Positions 49,554 through 62,797 of a stretch of 64,000 bases of DNA are shown one piece after another (position 1 is the first letter of the stretch; each line of letters starts with the position of its first letter). The position numbers and the translations under genes are program-made. Source of the DNA: Monosporascus cannonballus (taxonomy: Eukaryota > Ascomycota > Sordariomycetes > Xylariales); NCBI GenBank assembly GCA_004154925.1, contig QJNS01000026.1, positions 1 through 64,000 of the forward strand, in the 5' to 3' direction. A model generated the notes under the pieces. That model did not search any database and had not been told where the DNA came from. It was given only the letters and a program-made list of their open reading frames with translations.

Positions 49554-50161
49554 CGCCTCTCACTCTCCCTGTTAGCGGGTCCCTCCCCTGGGCATGCGTG
49601 CGACCCGGCGTGAGCCGAGCCAAGCCAGAACTAGGTATCCCGGAATCCGGGCAATGGAGTTTTGTCGGCGAGTTGGACTGGATTGACTATTGATGCCTTG
49701 GGAGGGAGAGCTCTCTTGAGCGTGTTTCTTTGTGGGAATTGGAGAAGCGGCAGGAATGGAATGGAATATAGGGATTGGTAGGTCCTCGAACTGGGAGCTT
49801 TGAGCTTGAGCTTCCTGTGGGGTGCCGCTGTGGGGTCTATCGGCCCACCTCGCTTGCTGTGGGGACATGGAATGCGGCTAAGTTACACTTGCGTCATTGC
49901 TGTAACGTACGACAATTGCTTACAGCCTCGCAACGACGGTAAGCCTACCCGGTTCTCCAATATAGGATCACTTGATATCCTGATGCTTTCCGGCAGAACC
50001 ATAACTCGTGTTAGTAGAGCAGTGCCGATGCCGTATGGCTGATCCCTTCCCTTCGGTCGTTAATGGAGAAGACCTACCAGCGTATTTTATTAGATAACAC
50101 TGAATTTCTATGTGTTGTAAAAGTTATATGATATTATTATCTCTCGCCAGATGTGGTGATT
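49554..50161. other. Intergenic, no gene seen
   Basis: Balanced GC upstream of the small membrane-protein gene. Short overlapping frames only. Confidence 0.5.
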
Positions 50162-50685
50162 TGTTGGAGCGTTGAAAGTATCAAAGGGGCTTTGATTTAT
50201 GGCACCAGGATTGCAAGCACAGAGGAGCTGACAGCCTATACGTGGCTGCTCCCTGCCCCTATTGGAAATGAGTAAGCTAAAACAGGAACCCAGGCTGAAG
50301 AATTACAACACTTTTTGCCCACATTGTCCTAGTGCTGGTTATCTTTCGGAGCTATTAGGGCACCAGGTAATACACCCCCATAAGGTAGTGTTGAATGGCT
50401 AGGTCTTCTCTTGTTGAAGTGAGGGTCAAGGTCGAGCTAACAAGTACAGTGACATGTCTCTCCGTCAGTGTTGTATATATATATATATAGGGCCTCTGCC
50501 ACCTAGATAAGCAGCTAGTTCGCTGCAAGAACGAGGCCTCAATTGACGGCTCTGTTCTTATGAGACCCTGACATCACACACTGAAGTATATAACTGAAAA
50601 AGGTGTATTAACAGGTTGCTGACCTCTAGAAGGTCCTAGATAGGAGGTGAGGGTAGCTAAGTCTCCTTAAATACACAGAAAAACA
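50162..50685 (+). mobile_element. Candidate solo or 5' LTR (copia-like), weakly supported
   Basis: The stretch begins TGTTGGAGCG and ends AAAAACA, i.e. TG...CA borders 524 bp apart. It contains a TATA-like (TA)n at 50,474-50,487 and is followed one base later by TGGTAGCC, whose first seven bases match the start of the initiator-Met-tRNA primer-binding site used by several fungal retroelements (TGGTAGCGCC). No matching second LTR is in the window and no target duplication is obvious. It is not CpA-depleted, unlike the neighbouring block. Confidence 0.3.
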
Positions 50686-51034
50686 GTGGTAGCCAAGAGA
50701 TAAAGATGCCGGAGTGACCGAAGCAATTTCTACTAAACTGTTAGCTAGTTAAGCCATGGCGTTGCTAGGTTCAACATAATCACAGACACAGGGTGAGGAA
50801 ATTAGTTTAGATTTTTAGTTTTAGTTAGTTTTTTAATCAGTTAATGAATATATCTTAGTTAAAAAGTTTTAATTTGTTATTCAATAACTAGTTAAAGTAT
50901 ATATTTTTTAAAAGAAAATTAAAAAAATTAAAATTAAATTATATAAATTTTAACAACCAAGTAATTTAACAATTATTAAACCTTAGTTATGCGAGTTTAA
51001 ATTTGTAACGTAGCTAGAGGCTTGTTATATACGC

Positions 51035-51133
51035 TCTTATAAGGTGGATTTGGGTGCTCAAACCCTAATTGGAGTTTTGAATTGTTGATCTTTTGGTCTT
51101 GTGGTTAGCGTCGCACCCTCGCTTATCTCACAA
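51035..51133. repeat. 99-bp dispersed repeat, copy B, inverted to copy A
   Basis: Gap-free inverted match to 25,258-25,356 with about ten differences. In this orientation it ends GGTTAGCGTCGCACCCTCGC, which looks a little like a tRNA D-arm/A-box, while GGTGCTCAAACC lies upstream; no full tRNA cloverleaf forms. It sits inside an LTR fragment of the same retroelement family that copy A interrupts in gag. Confidence 0.8.
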
Positions 51134-51143
51134 AATTAATATA

Positions 51144-51300
51144 AATATAGAAAGAATTTAAATAATAAAATAACTTAATTACGTATCATAATACTAAAAG
51201 TATTTTAAATAACGAAATTGGTGTAACTTAAAGTTGTTAGCACATTTAGAAATAATTAAGATAAGTAGAGCACTAAAAACCAAATTACGTACCAGGATTA
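51144..51300 (-). repeat. LTR fragment, minus orientation
   Basis: AATACTAAAAGTATTTTAAA then TAACGAAATT aligns with the region of the 20,081 LTR around 20,155-20,195 (TAATATCAAGG...TAACGAAGTT). Its left end is interrupted by the 99-bp repeat. Confidence 0.5.
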
Positions 51301-51305
51301 TTGAA

Positions 51306-51377
51306 ATTATTGTGAAATTCGGGAAAATTAAAATAATTAGAATTACTGCGAAATCCGCGCAAGTTAGAATAATTAGA
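51306..51377. repeat. 36-bp tandem duplication, two units
   Basis: Units at 51,306-51,341 and 51,342-51,377 share frame and spacing (both end AATAATTAGA) and differ mainly by C/T or G/A changes, consistent with duplication followed by RIP-type mutation. Confidence 0.75.
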
Positions 51378-51479
51378 ATTATTATAATAATTTATTAATT
51401 TAATAAAAAACTAACAATAATTATTGAATATAATACGCTTATTATTTGTAAATTTCAAATAACTTTAATTTATAATATA

Positions 51480-51655
51480 TAATTTCGTTATTTAAAATAA
51501 TGTAAATAATACGAAATATAATTAAATTATTTTAGTACTTAAACTTTTATGATATTTGCATTAATATAAACCCGTACAACTAAAATTTAATAATTAATTA
51601 CATTTCTTAGTCGTTATATATGATAAGTTTTTATTTAATACTATTATTAAACTGT
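51480..51655 (+). repeat. LTR relic, plus orientation
   Basis: Matches the inner part of 62,580-62,760 (ACTTTTATGATATTTGCATT; TATAAACCCGTACAA). It forms a head-to-head pair with the fragment at 51,144-51,300. No Gag relic was found downstream; an unrelated less mutated segment follows at 51,660. Confidence 0.6.
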
Positions 51656-51935
51656 TATAACCTAACGGTCTTCGCTTTTCTACAAACGGTCGAGGCCACA
51701 AAAGAACTAATTTTTTACCTCAGCTAGCTCAGGCCTCCCTGGCTCGTTTTCCCAATTTCTTCAAAGTCACTCAAATATCGCTCCATAACGCTAAATATTA
51801 ACCAATCAAAACCCAAATCTCCGTAACGAACTAACGAGGCCTAAGTTATAATTACGTAAAAACGGTTTCGTTTAATATATTTATTTTTTCAAAAAAACAA
51901 AAATCCATAATAATTTAATAATAAAACGTTTTTTA

Positions 51936-51939
<4 letters not shown>

Positions 51940-51967
<28 letters not shown>
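51940..51967. repeat. (TA)n dinucleotide tract
   Basis: Twenty-eight bases of uninterrupted alternating A and T. Confidence 0.95.
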
Positions 51968-51971
<4 letters not shown>

Positions 51972-54900
51972 ATTTTTATTATAACTTATTATTAATATTA
52001 TTCTGGTTGTAATTAAAACCTATTTATTATTTTTAAACCATAATATTTCTAATAATTATAACCCGAACCTATTACGTTATTATTTTTTTTCAAAATATGA
52101 TAAATTCGAATTCTTTTAATTTTACCGGGTTATGCCTTTAAAATAAGATGTACGTATACGTATCTTAAATTTCTAATATTAATATAAAAAAAATTAACAT
52201 AACGTTTAAAAATTTTATTTATAATTAAATTCTTTATAATAATTTAGGCCAAATTATTAATTCGATTATTTAAATTAATTAATTAATTAATTTTTTAAAG
52301 GATAAATAAATACATAAAGAAATACTAATATATAAAAATTAATAAAAGTTTTTAATTCCGGTTAATTATAATCTCGTTATATTTAAATATTATAATATAT
52401 TATACGAGAAATTTATGTTTTTATAAAAACGCCTTTATTTTATTATTAGGCGGAAAAAATATTATTCGAAAATAAAATAATTTATATTATTTTAAATAAA
52501 AATTAATATTTTATAAAAATGTTTACTTTTAAGTTATTTAAATTTTTAAACCAAATAATTATATATATTAAGAAAAAATAATAATCGTATAATATAAAAT
52601 AAAAAACAAAACGGCTTTATAATAATAATAATCCGGATATTTTTATATATTTCTTTTATTAATTTTAATTATTATAATTAAAGGAATTTCTAAAATAATA
52701 ATAAATATTTATCTTATTTATTAAATATTTTTTTATTATTTTTATATTTATTCTAAAGTAATATTAATATATCAAAAAGTTTAAGTATTTACAAAAATTA
52801 ATATACGTTAAATCAAGATATAATTCGGTTAACGGAAAAAATTAAAATAATTATATTAATTTCTTTATAATTATATTTTATAATTAAATATAATAAAATA
52901 ATATTATATTTTAATACGATAATTTTAATATTTAAAATTATGTTCGTAATATAACGTTTCGACATAATATTATTATGCAAAATATTATTATTATCCTTAT
53001 TTATTATTATAGCCGTATTCCTAAAAAAATTAAAATAATCTATATTTCGGCTTAATTAATATTATAAAAAATAATTTTATAAAACATTATAATAATATCT
53101 GGTATCCCTTAATATTTCTTATTAATTCGTAATTAATATTATTCGGATTCTATTTCTTATTTTTATTAATACGTTTTATAAACGTAATAAATATTTTTTT
53201 AAATTTTCTAAATTAAACCGTATTCCGTATAATAAACGTTATTTAATTTCGTTAAATATAGTTAACGAAAATAAAGGCATTATTAATAATACTTATAATA
53301 TTTATTAAAATCCTTTTTAAAAAATATATAAATTTTAAAAAAAATATCGCTTTTCGAAATATTTTTATTTTATTTATAAAAATTAGAACATAATTAATTA
53401 TATTCGGAAAATATAAGTTAATAAAGCCGAAATAACCGATTTATATAATAAGAAATAATAATTTTTTTATAATTTTATTTTATTCAATTTATAAATAAAT
53501 TTTTTATTTATATTTATACGTACTTATTAATTCGATAATATTATCGAAATATATAAAATATAAGAAATTTTAAAAACAAATCGTTAATTTTTAAATAAAA
53601 TAATATAATTATAATAAAAATTGCCTAAAATCTATTTTTGCAAACTTTTTATTTTTTATATATATAATATTTGCATATTTATATTATTTTTGTAAAAATT
53701 ACGTATCCGATTCGAATTATTCATAACAAAAATATTTAACGTATATAGAATTTTCCGAAATATCTCGGTTGAAAACTTTTTTTCGAAAATTAATTTTACC
53801 GAATTTATAAAATATATATGTTTTCGGTTAACCGTTATAAAATTTAAATTTATTACGTATAACCTAATTTTTAAATATTTTGGTTATATTAGATAAATTA
53901 GGAAAATATTGCGAAATCTTTATTAAAAAATATTAATAAATAAGGATTTTTCCGACGAAAAGTTTTTACTATAATTTGCCAATAATACGTTACTTAATAA
54001 TATAAATAATTTAATAAATAACTTATAAATATTTTATTTTTTAATTTAAAAAATATAACTTATTTATATTATTTTTAAGCGGCGTAATCCTAATTAAAAC
54101 GTATTAAATAAAGCAGTTTTATTAAATAATTATGAAACCGAAAATATTTTTAATACGGTTAATATTTTATAAAACGATAACTTTTTTAATTTTATTAAAA
54201 ATAATAATTAACCGTTAATCAATATTATTTTTATCTATAAAAAATTTCGAAATTATTATTGTTTTTTTAAAAAAAGTCTAAGTTTATTTATACTTTTCGT
54301 ATATTATGTAATATGGCGACGTTAATTATATCAAAAGGCTAATATTAATGTTATTATTTTTTTAAGGCCGGCTAATTTAATTATAATAAAAAATATTTTA
54401 TTTCGATTAAATATTACGTTTAATAATATTAAATTAAGTACTTATTAATGTAATTTTAATATTAAATCTGGTTTTCACAAAATTTAAAGAAAAAATATAA
54501 AAACTATTTAATCGAAAAGGCGAATATTATAATTTACGGCTTATTAGCAAATTCCGGCGGTCGAAAAATAATATATATAATATTAATATTTTTTTCGAAA
54601 TTCGTTTGTAATTAGGTATCGTATATCTCTATAACGTAAATTTTATACCTGTTATAATTTTTTGCGAAATAAACATTATATTATTCGGGATTTTCGTAAT
54701 GAAATTCTTAAATATATTTATTTTTTATTTCGGAATTTTTAATTTATCAAAAAATATTTATTTTGGATTAAAAAAGATAATTAAGATTTTAAAAATCTTT
54801 TAATTACACGCCGTGAAATTATGAAAATTAAATTCATCGATTTTAATAATACCGTACTTATTATTAATAACATAAATAAATTTAATTATTTAAATATAGC

Positions 54901-57900
54901 AAAAAATAAAAATTAACTTATAAAAAATTTTAACGTAATTACCCGAAAAGCTTTTAATATTAAATTTATTAAAAATAATTTAATTTCGGATAATCGTAAT
55001 ATTCTATATACGGAAAAAAATTATAATCCTATAATACAAATTCTCGATAATTTAATTAATATTTTTAATTAAGGCGGTTTATTATCGTTTTCGTCGTCGT
55101 CGGATAAACAAAATAAAATTTTATCGAACGAAAACGAACCGTTAATATAATATTTTACCTTTTTATTACTTTATATCATTTTATAAATAATATGACATTT
55201 ATATTATATTTTTAATATTAGTATAATATTATTATTTGCGTAATTTTAATTTATTAATTTCGGAATTATTTTATATATTACAATTATTTAATTGTTCTAT
55301 TAACGTAATTTATATACTTTTAATAATAATAATACGGTACGTAATATAATTATTAATAAAATTAATATAAATAATTAAATTTATAATTTACGTAATTTTA
55401 ATTAATTATATCGCGTTTAAACGTTTATGTTTCGTAAAATTATATTAAAATATTATATTACCTATAATTAAATATAATATATAATTTCGGATTAATCCGT
55501 ATACCCTATATATTATTAACTTTTAACTAATATTTTTAAATACTGTTTAAGATTTTTTCCCTTTGTTTTACCTTTTTTACGATTTATTATAACTTATATA
55601 TTAATAATTTTTTTATGTTTTTAGGTCCTAAAATTCTATTTATTTTAAGCATAATATTTATATTTAAATCTTTTTGAAAATCTTTATTCGAATTATATCA
55701 TAATGCCGAATATTTAGAGATTATATAAAAATATTTTTCGCTTTATTCCTGTACGTAATTTGCATATTTATTATTTATATAATTTCGTAAAATATATAAT
55801 TTATAAAATAATTATATAATATATATTTTTTCGTTAAACGGCCCGGTTCATAAAATTATAAACCTTTTTTATATCGTTTATATAGTATCCGATTTATATA
55901 ATTTTTTCGTTATATTAAAAAGGCCGTAATTAATCGAAAATCCGTAATTAATTTGATGTTTTAATAACTTATAAAACCGGTATAATCCGTTATAACGTAA
56001 ATTGTATTTTGCTAATTATTATTATGAACGATATTCCAAATTATATTATTAATATTTAATGCTTATATAAATATCGCATTTTTTCGTAATAAAAATTCTT
56101 ATTCGTAATATAAGCTTTTCGTAATATTACCGAAATTATATATTTTTAATAATCGTAAAACGTTTTTAATTAATACGTAATCGTATTAATGTTAAAATAT
56201 AAAATGTTTATTTTTTTTAAAAAAATCCTTCGCCATATTAATATAATTTTACAATATATACCTAATATTTAGAATCGGTTACATATAATATGTATTTTCC
56301 GCAAGAAATATCTTATATTTTAAAATAATTGAATATTATTTAATTAATATATAAATACTTTAATTAGGATTACGTTATCGGTTTTACCTTATTACAAGTT
56401 ATTTTAATATTAATATTAATTATTTTTTGTTTAAGGAATTTGTTATCCGTCTTTAAAATTATTTCTTAAGGGCAAGTTATTTTTGGGGGATATTATTAAC
56501 AAATTTAATTCCCTAAACCGGACGAATAAGGTTTTTTAGATTTATTCAAAATATATTATCGACAGTTATAATAAAAACTACCTTTATTATATCGGCAAAC
56601 AATTCATCCACCTTTTATATTATCGTAAAATATATAAAAATATATATTATAATATAGATTTTGGACATTAAATAAAGAAATTAATTTATAATTATTATTT
56701 TGTAAATAACGTAATCTTATATATTAAAATATAATAAATATCTAAAGTTAAAAACGATTATAGTTAAATAAATAATATTAATTATATGTAAAATAATTAT
56801 AATAATTATACTTAATAAATATTTTATCGAATTGATTTTATAAATTATATTAAGAAATTTATAACAAAATATAAAGTTTATACATTTTATATATAGTTAT
56901 TAAGTTTTTTTCCTTATATATTATTATTTCGTTAATACAGAAAATAACGTTAATTGTTTTATTCATACTTAATAATTCGTATAAACTTAACAATTTATAT
57001 ATTTATAATTATATAATTTTAAAATTTATATATATTTTAAATTTAATTACATATAATACTGTAAAATATTTTTATAATTTATTAATTATCCGTAAATATT
57101 ATTCGTATATTATAAATCCTTATATATGTCTTATTAATATTAATAATATATTCGGTAACTATTTAATGTACAAATTTTACCTTATTTATTATATTTTATA
57201 TCTTTTATTTATATTTTTAACTTTAATTAAACCGAATTTATATTGGTAAACTTATAATATTATTAAGTGATTTAATTATAATTACTTATTTATATATACT
57301 TAATATTATATAGTTCTTATAATAGTAATGTTGCCATTTAATAAAATAAAGTAAGGTATTTATATTTGGAAAATATATAACAACTTAACAAAAAATTAAA
57401 ATATAAATAAAAATCGTAACTGTATTAAGTTAATTTTTGATATAAATTATATTAATTACAGTGTTATCTTCCGTACTTTATTTCTTATTATATATATTAT
57501 TTTTTTAAATCTTGCCTTAACTTATTAAATAAACCTTTTTGAAGTTAAATAATTATTCGATAAAATCTTAATATTATAAGGTTTATATAAGGTAAAGTTT
57601 ATTATTATATATTAAAAAATATACATTATTTACCGTTATATATATATTAATATATATTTTACTTATAATAATTTCGGAACAATATTTAAAAATTTTATTC
57701 CGAGATTTTAAATATATATATATAATTTATAAAAAATTAATAAAAAAATTATATTTATGTATTTTAACGATTTTTAAATTTCGTTTCTATTAAATCTCGA
57801 AAAAAGTATTATATAATATATAATATTTTTCGTTTTTTTCTCTATATTAAAATATAAAAATAAAATTATCGATCCGAATAATACGAATTATTAAAAAATA

Positions 57901-60900
57901 AAATTTTAAAATTACGAAATACACGTTCTCTATATTATAAATTTAACCGGCATATATTTTCTAAAACACCGTATAATTCGGGTCGTTAACCGTTTTGGAA
58001 AATGTATAATCTAAAATAATTTGCAAAATATAAATAATATTAAGAATATAATAATCTTATAATTCCGATTAAAAGAAATACAAAACTATAATACATTTTA
58101 TAATACATATTATATAAACATTATTTTTATAATATTAAACTAAAGAAAAATCCGTAATTATACGTAATTAATTACCGAAAAATAATTTTATATAAAAATT
58201 GGATTTTTAAATACCGTAGCATATTTGGTGTTAATATTAAAAATTTCGGCGGTTACCCGGAATATCCGATTATTATTATACCTATATAGGATTTTGATAT
58301 AAAGAAATTCTTAAAATCAGCCGGAGACCCAATTACGCCGACAAAAGGAAAATATAATAAAAGAAAAATAACTAAATCCGGCCGTTAACTTATATTAAGG
58401 AAACCAAAAAGCCCTAATTTGAAAAAGAAATAATTACTAAACTTTTTAATAAAATAATAATAAAATATACGGATGGTTTCGAAAAATACTAATTAGTGCC
58501 GTACGCCGATAAATAATAATCCTAATTATAAAGAAATGAGGTTATAAAACGTAATTAATAAGGCTTTATTATACACCCGGGATTTTAAACGTTTCGAATT
58601 AATATGTTAAAAAAACGTTAAAATAATTTTATTAATAACGAAAAAATAACCTTTTTAATGTTGGCGAAAAATTATTCATATTATTTATTTATCCGTATAA
58701 TGGATTTTTTACGCTAGCTATTTGACCCGAACTAAAATATCCTAAAAAATAAAAAAATAAAAACATTTTAAAAGCTAATATAACGAACTTAAGGAAAAAA
58801 ACCGGAAAATAAGATGTAAAAAATTTTAATTCGGCGTCGTAAATTAAAAATTATAAATTAAAAAGATAATTTGTTAATAACCGTAATAAATTATAATTGG
58901 AATTACGTAATATAAAATTCCGTTAATTTTTTTAATTAAAACAATTTATTATATATTTAGTACGGCATATAATTAATCCGAATTAAAACAAATTAATATA
59001 TCGTATAAAATTTAACAAATTAAAAATTAATAAAAATAATTAATTTAATAAATACATAATATATTAATAATTTTAATTAATATTATATAAATATTTACAA
59101 TTATCGCATTTTACGACCGTAACGCCGTATCGAAATCAAACGCGTTTTTTGTTATCGGCCTTAATTAAAATTGATAATATTTTATTTTTTATTTTTTATC
59201 TTAATATTGCGATTATTTTTTAATTTATTACTGGTATTATTATCCGATAAATGTTATTTATTTTTAACGCGCCATTTTTTAATTTTAATAAAGATTATTA
59301 TATCGGTTTTTTTCCGATATATTATTTATAATATCGGATTACTGATTATTATATTTTGGCAATGTCGGCGATTCCGGTAACGATATAAAAATAAACGAAT
59401 TAAACAAATATAAATCTAATAATAAAAATAAGGTTAAAAAATTAAAAACATTTAAGAACGATAAGCTTTATATTAACGTTATAAATTAAAGAAATAAAAT
59501 AAATTTTTAATTAAAATTATTTAATACGTTACGAATTACGTATATAAGTATAAGTATCGTCATAACGAAAATTACGATTCCAAATCGTAAAAATATATAA
59601 ATTATATATTGCTTTAGTATTTAAATTATTAAAATTACTGTTAAACCGTTAATTATTAATTTAAACCGAACGATTATATACGATATATTTTAATTAAATC
59701 GGGACATAATTTAAAACGGCTTTATAATTTGTTTCGATATTTGTTAAATTTATAACGCAATAACAATCCGTAACCTATATAAATCGGTTTACGGCCTAAA
59801 AATATAAAGCCGTTATTTCCGATTAAGCGAATTTCGCCGCTTGCGAAAAATATTCATATTTTTTGTAAAATCGAAAATATAGCTTTTTTATATATTATAT
59901 ATAACGTAAAAAATAATTTTTTTTAAAAAATATCTTAATATTATTATTTATTAAAAACAAAAACCGCTTTAATTAATTTAAATATATTTTAAATTAAATA
60001 TTAATTATTAATTTCGTTTAATTTATTTGGGAACTTATTAAATAAAAATAAAAATTTATTTTTCCTTTTTATTACCAAACGGAAATAATTAAGTAAAGAA
60101 TAATTTGTTTACCCATTATTTATATTAGAATTTTCTTATTTCTCAAATAATTACCTTTATTAAACCGGCTTTTAATTATTTTTACGTAAATATTTTCAAA
60201 TTTAAAAGTTCGGATATATAAAAAAAATTAAGCATATATATATTGTTATAAAATCCAGCCGGAATTAACTTATTACGGTTTTTTTAACATAATAATTTCG
60301 TTTTTTTACATATATTAAAATTGCCTTATATATATATTTGTCGTTAAATAACCCATATTATTAACGTCTTATTTTTATCCGGTACCATAAATTAACATTA
60401 TTTTATTTCGGAAATTTAAGGATAATATTTTAATTAGGCGAAATTAAATTTATAATTCCATAATTATTTCGTTTTAATCGAAGTTATTTGTAATAAATTA
60501 CTTATTATCTTTTTTATTATCCGAATCCGTTATATTATTTTTATTACGACCTTTGTATTTTTATAAATAATATAATTTTTTGTTTACCGAGCCTAAATCG
60601 TTTTCGTTATTTTAATTTCTTTTTAAAATAAATAACTTAATTTTATATTTATCGAACGTTAAATAAAGTACCATTAATATAGTTTATTTATAATTAATTA
60701 TATTTAATTACTTATAATTATAAATTATTCGATTAAATTATTATTATTAATCCTTAATCGAAAACCTTTACGATATATCTTATAATATTATTTAATTAAT
60801 ATCCGGAATATTTATACCTAATCTAAAAACGATAATAAATATAATAATACGAATAAAATTATCTAATTATATTAAATTATTATATATATGAATTTAATTT

Positions 60901-62270
60901 CCGTAAAGTATTTCGGAATTATAAAACTTAATAATTTCTTTTATAATTTTTAATAAATATTCCTAATTTATTATAATTTTAAATAAATAATTATAAATAT
61001 TTATAATTTTCGCTTTATTATTAACATAAATAATAATTTTAATAATAAAATATAAATTATTATATTTAATTAAAGGAGTAATATTTAATAATCCGGATTT
61101 ATTAATTATTAAATAATTTCAATACCTTTAATTTAAATATTAATTTTTATATATAAAGAAAATAATAATATTAATTTCGATACGATTAATATTAAAATGC
61201 TAGATTTTTACTTTATAACCATATTTAATTAAGCTGCCGATTTAATAAAAACCGTTATATTTCGTAATTCTTTTTATGATATTACTAATAATTATTATAT
61301 ACGTAAATTAATATATATAAATAAAAAAAATAAAACGTAAATTACAGATATTAATATGTTTAGGCCGGAAATATATATATTTTAATAATAAATATATTTC
61401 GTCGATAATAACCAAATTATTTTATTATTTAAAAGTAAAATTTAATATAATAATTTGAAATTAATTTTTAAATATTTATTAAAAATTAAAAATAATATGG
61501 CTATATTATCCGGCAGCTATACGATCGAATATTTTGAAATTAAATTTTTTCTTATGGGCAAATATTAAAATATAAAACTGCTAATATAAAAATTCGTTAT
61601 TTCTTTATTAACTTAATTAATAATATAACTTAAATAATAATTAAATTAATTATTAACGAAAAACTTTAAATAATTAAAAATTTCTTAAGACGTATTTTAA
61701 TAACGAAAAAAATATTAAATTATTTGAAAACCAAATTATATACCGTATTAATTTTTTTATGAAATATGGGCTTATTTATTAAATATTATATTTAATATAA
61801 AGCGAATAAACCGATAACCAAAATATTTAAAAGGTTATCGGCTATAAATATAATATTAATATATAGGTTAATTACATTTATATAGGCAAAAAACCGGTAA
61901 AAATCTCAGATAAAAATAAACGGTATATTTTAGAAAATTATATATTTAAAAAGTTAAAATATTTATTCCAAATTTTTAAATATATTATCTGTATTTAGTT
62001 AATTAAAATAAAAAATATATTTTAAGATTTTATACGAATATTTTTAAATTTTATATATTATTATTTTGGCTTATAAAGTTATGTTATTATCGTATTAACT
62101 TAAAAAGGGTAAAAAAATATATTATATATTAATTAGAATTTTAATTTATTTTTTTATTATAATAATTTTTGCGAATTTATATAAAAATGTACCAAATAAA
62201 ACGAAAAAATTATAATTTGTTATTCGGCTTTATTTTAGAAATTTTATTATTTTTGTAAATATTATTCTTA

Positions 62271-62560
62271 AAGGAGTTTAGCTGATATATTGGACTCCTG
62301 ATAGATATTTCTTGATCAAAAGCTACAGCTGTGGTTACAGCTGCTGCGCCGCAGGCGCAGCTACAACCTCCAAAATGGGTTCCTGATCAAGATGAGGTAA
62401 TAGAGCACCTGCAACGAGTTATCAATACACACATAACTGATGTCCCTTATATCTGACACAAGTTACGTAATGGATCACCAATTCACTGGTAGTAAGCCAA
62501 TAAGCCGGATTATTAACTTACTGGTAGTAATCCAGCTAACAGGAATAAGATATATATGCT
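62271..62560. other. Unmutated island with nested inverted repeats
   Basis: About 290 bp with normal CpA content between AT-rich flanks. It includes outer arms TCTTGATCA (62,310-62,318) and TGATCAAGA (62,384-62,392) enclosing two hairpins: CAGCTGT-GGTT-ACAGCTG (62,326-62,343) and GCTGCGCC-GCA-GGCGCAGC (62,343-62,361). The right part (from about 62,456) is the end of an LTR. No coding assignment is convincing on either strand. Confidence 0.65.
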
Positions 62561-62790
62561 TATTATTGCTATAGTTTAAATAGTTTTAATTATAATATAA
62601 AATCATTACCTAAAGTATTTTTAATATTACGAAACGTAATACGATTATTATATTTATTGTTTAACTTTTTATGATATTTCTGCTAACATAAACCCGTACG
62701 ATTAAGGTTTAATAATTAATTAAACTATTTAACCGTTATACGTTATAAGTTTTTATTTAATAATACTGTTAAATTTTAAGCAATATCGAT
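62456..62790 (+). repeat. Best preserved LTR of the retroelement family
   Basis: It begins around TGACACAAGTTACG and continues through AATAAGCCGGATTATTAACT, which survives in mutated form in the 20,081 copy as TAATCCGGCTTATTGGCTTA. Its left 100 bases keep CpA sites and the right part is AT-rich, so mutation is uneven along one LTR. Gag-like sequence starts just downstream. Confidence 0.65.
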
Positions 62791-62797
62791 TAACGTT

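Larger units (their letters stand above)
50800..62270. mobile_element. AT-rich block 2: RIP-mutated repeats
   Basis: About 11.5 kb of very AT-rich DNA starting after a balanced flank (50,686-50,800, no gene). CpA and TpG are scarce, and all long frames are broken. Recognised inside are the 99-bp repeat copy B, an inverted LTR pair (51,144-51,300 and 51,480-51,655), a 36-bp tandem duplication, a (TA)n tract and a less mutated island at 51,660-51,850 whose nature I do not know. From 52 to 62.2 kb I recognise no element or gene. Confidence 0.8.

Noticed and set aside
51035..51133. tRNA gene within the 99-bp repeat
   Set aside because: A D-arm-like stretch is present, but no anticodon stem or proper T-arm pairs with it.
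59171..59380. 69-codon hydrophobic plus-strand frame in AT block 2
   Set aside because: Composition artefact of AT-rich RIP-mutated DNA, with no promoter, no family and broken surroundings.
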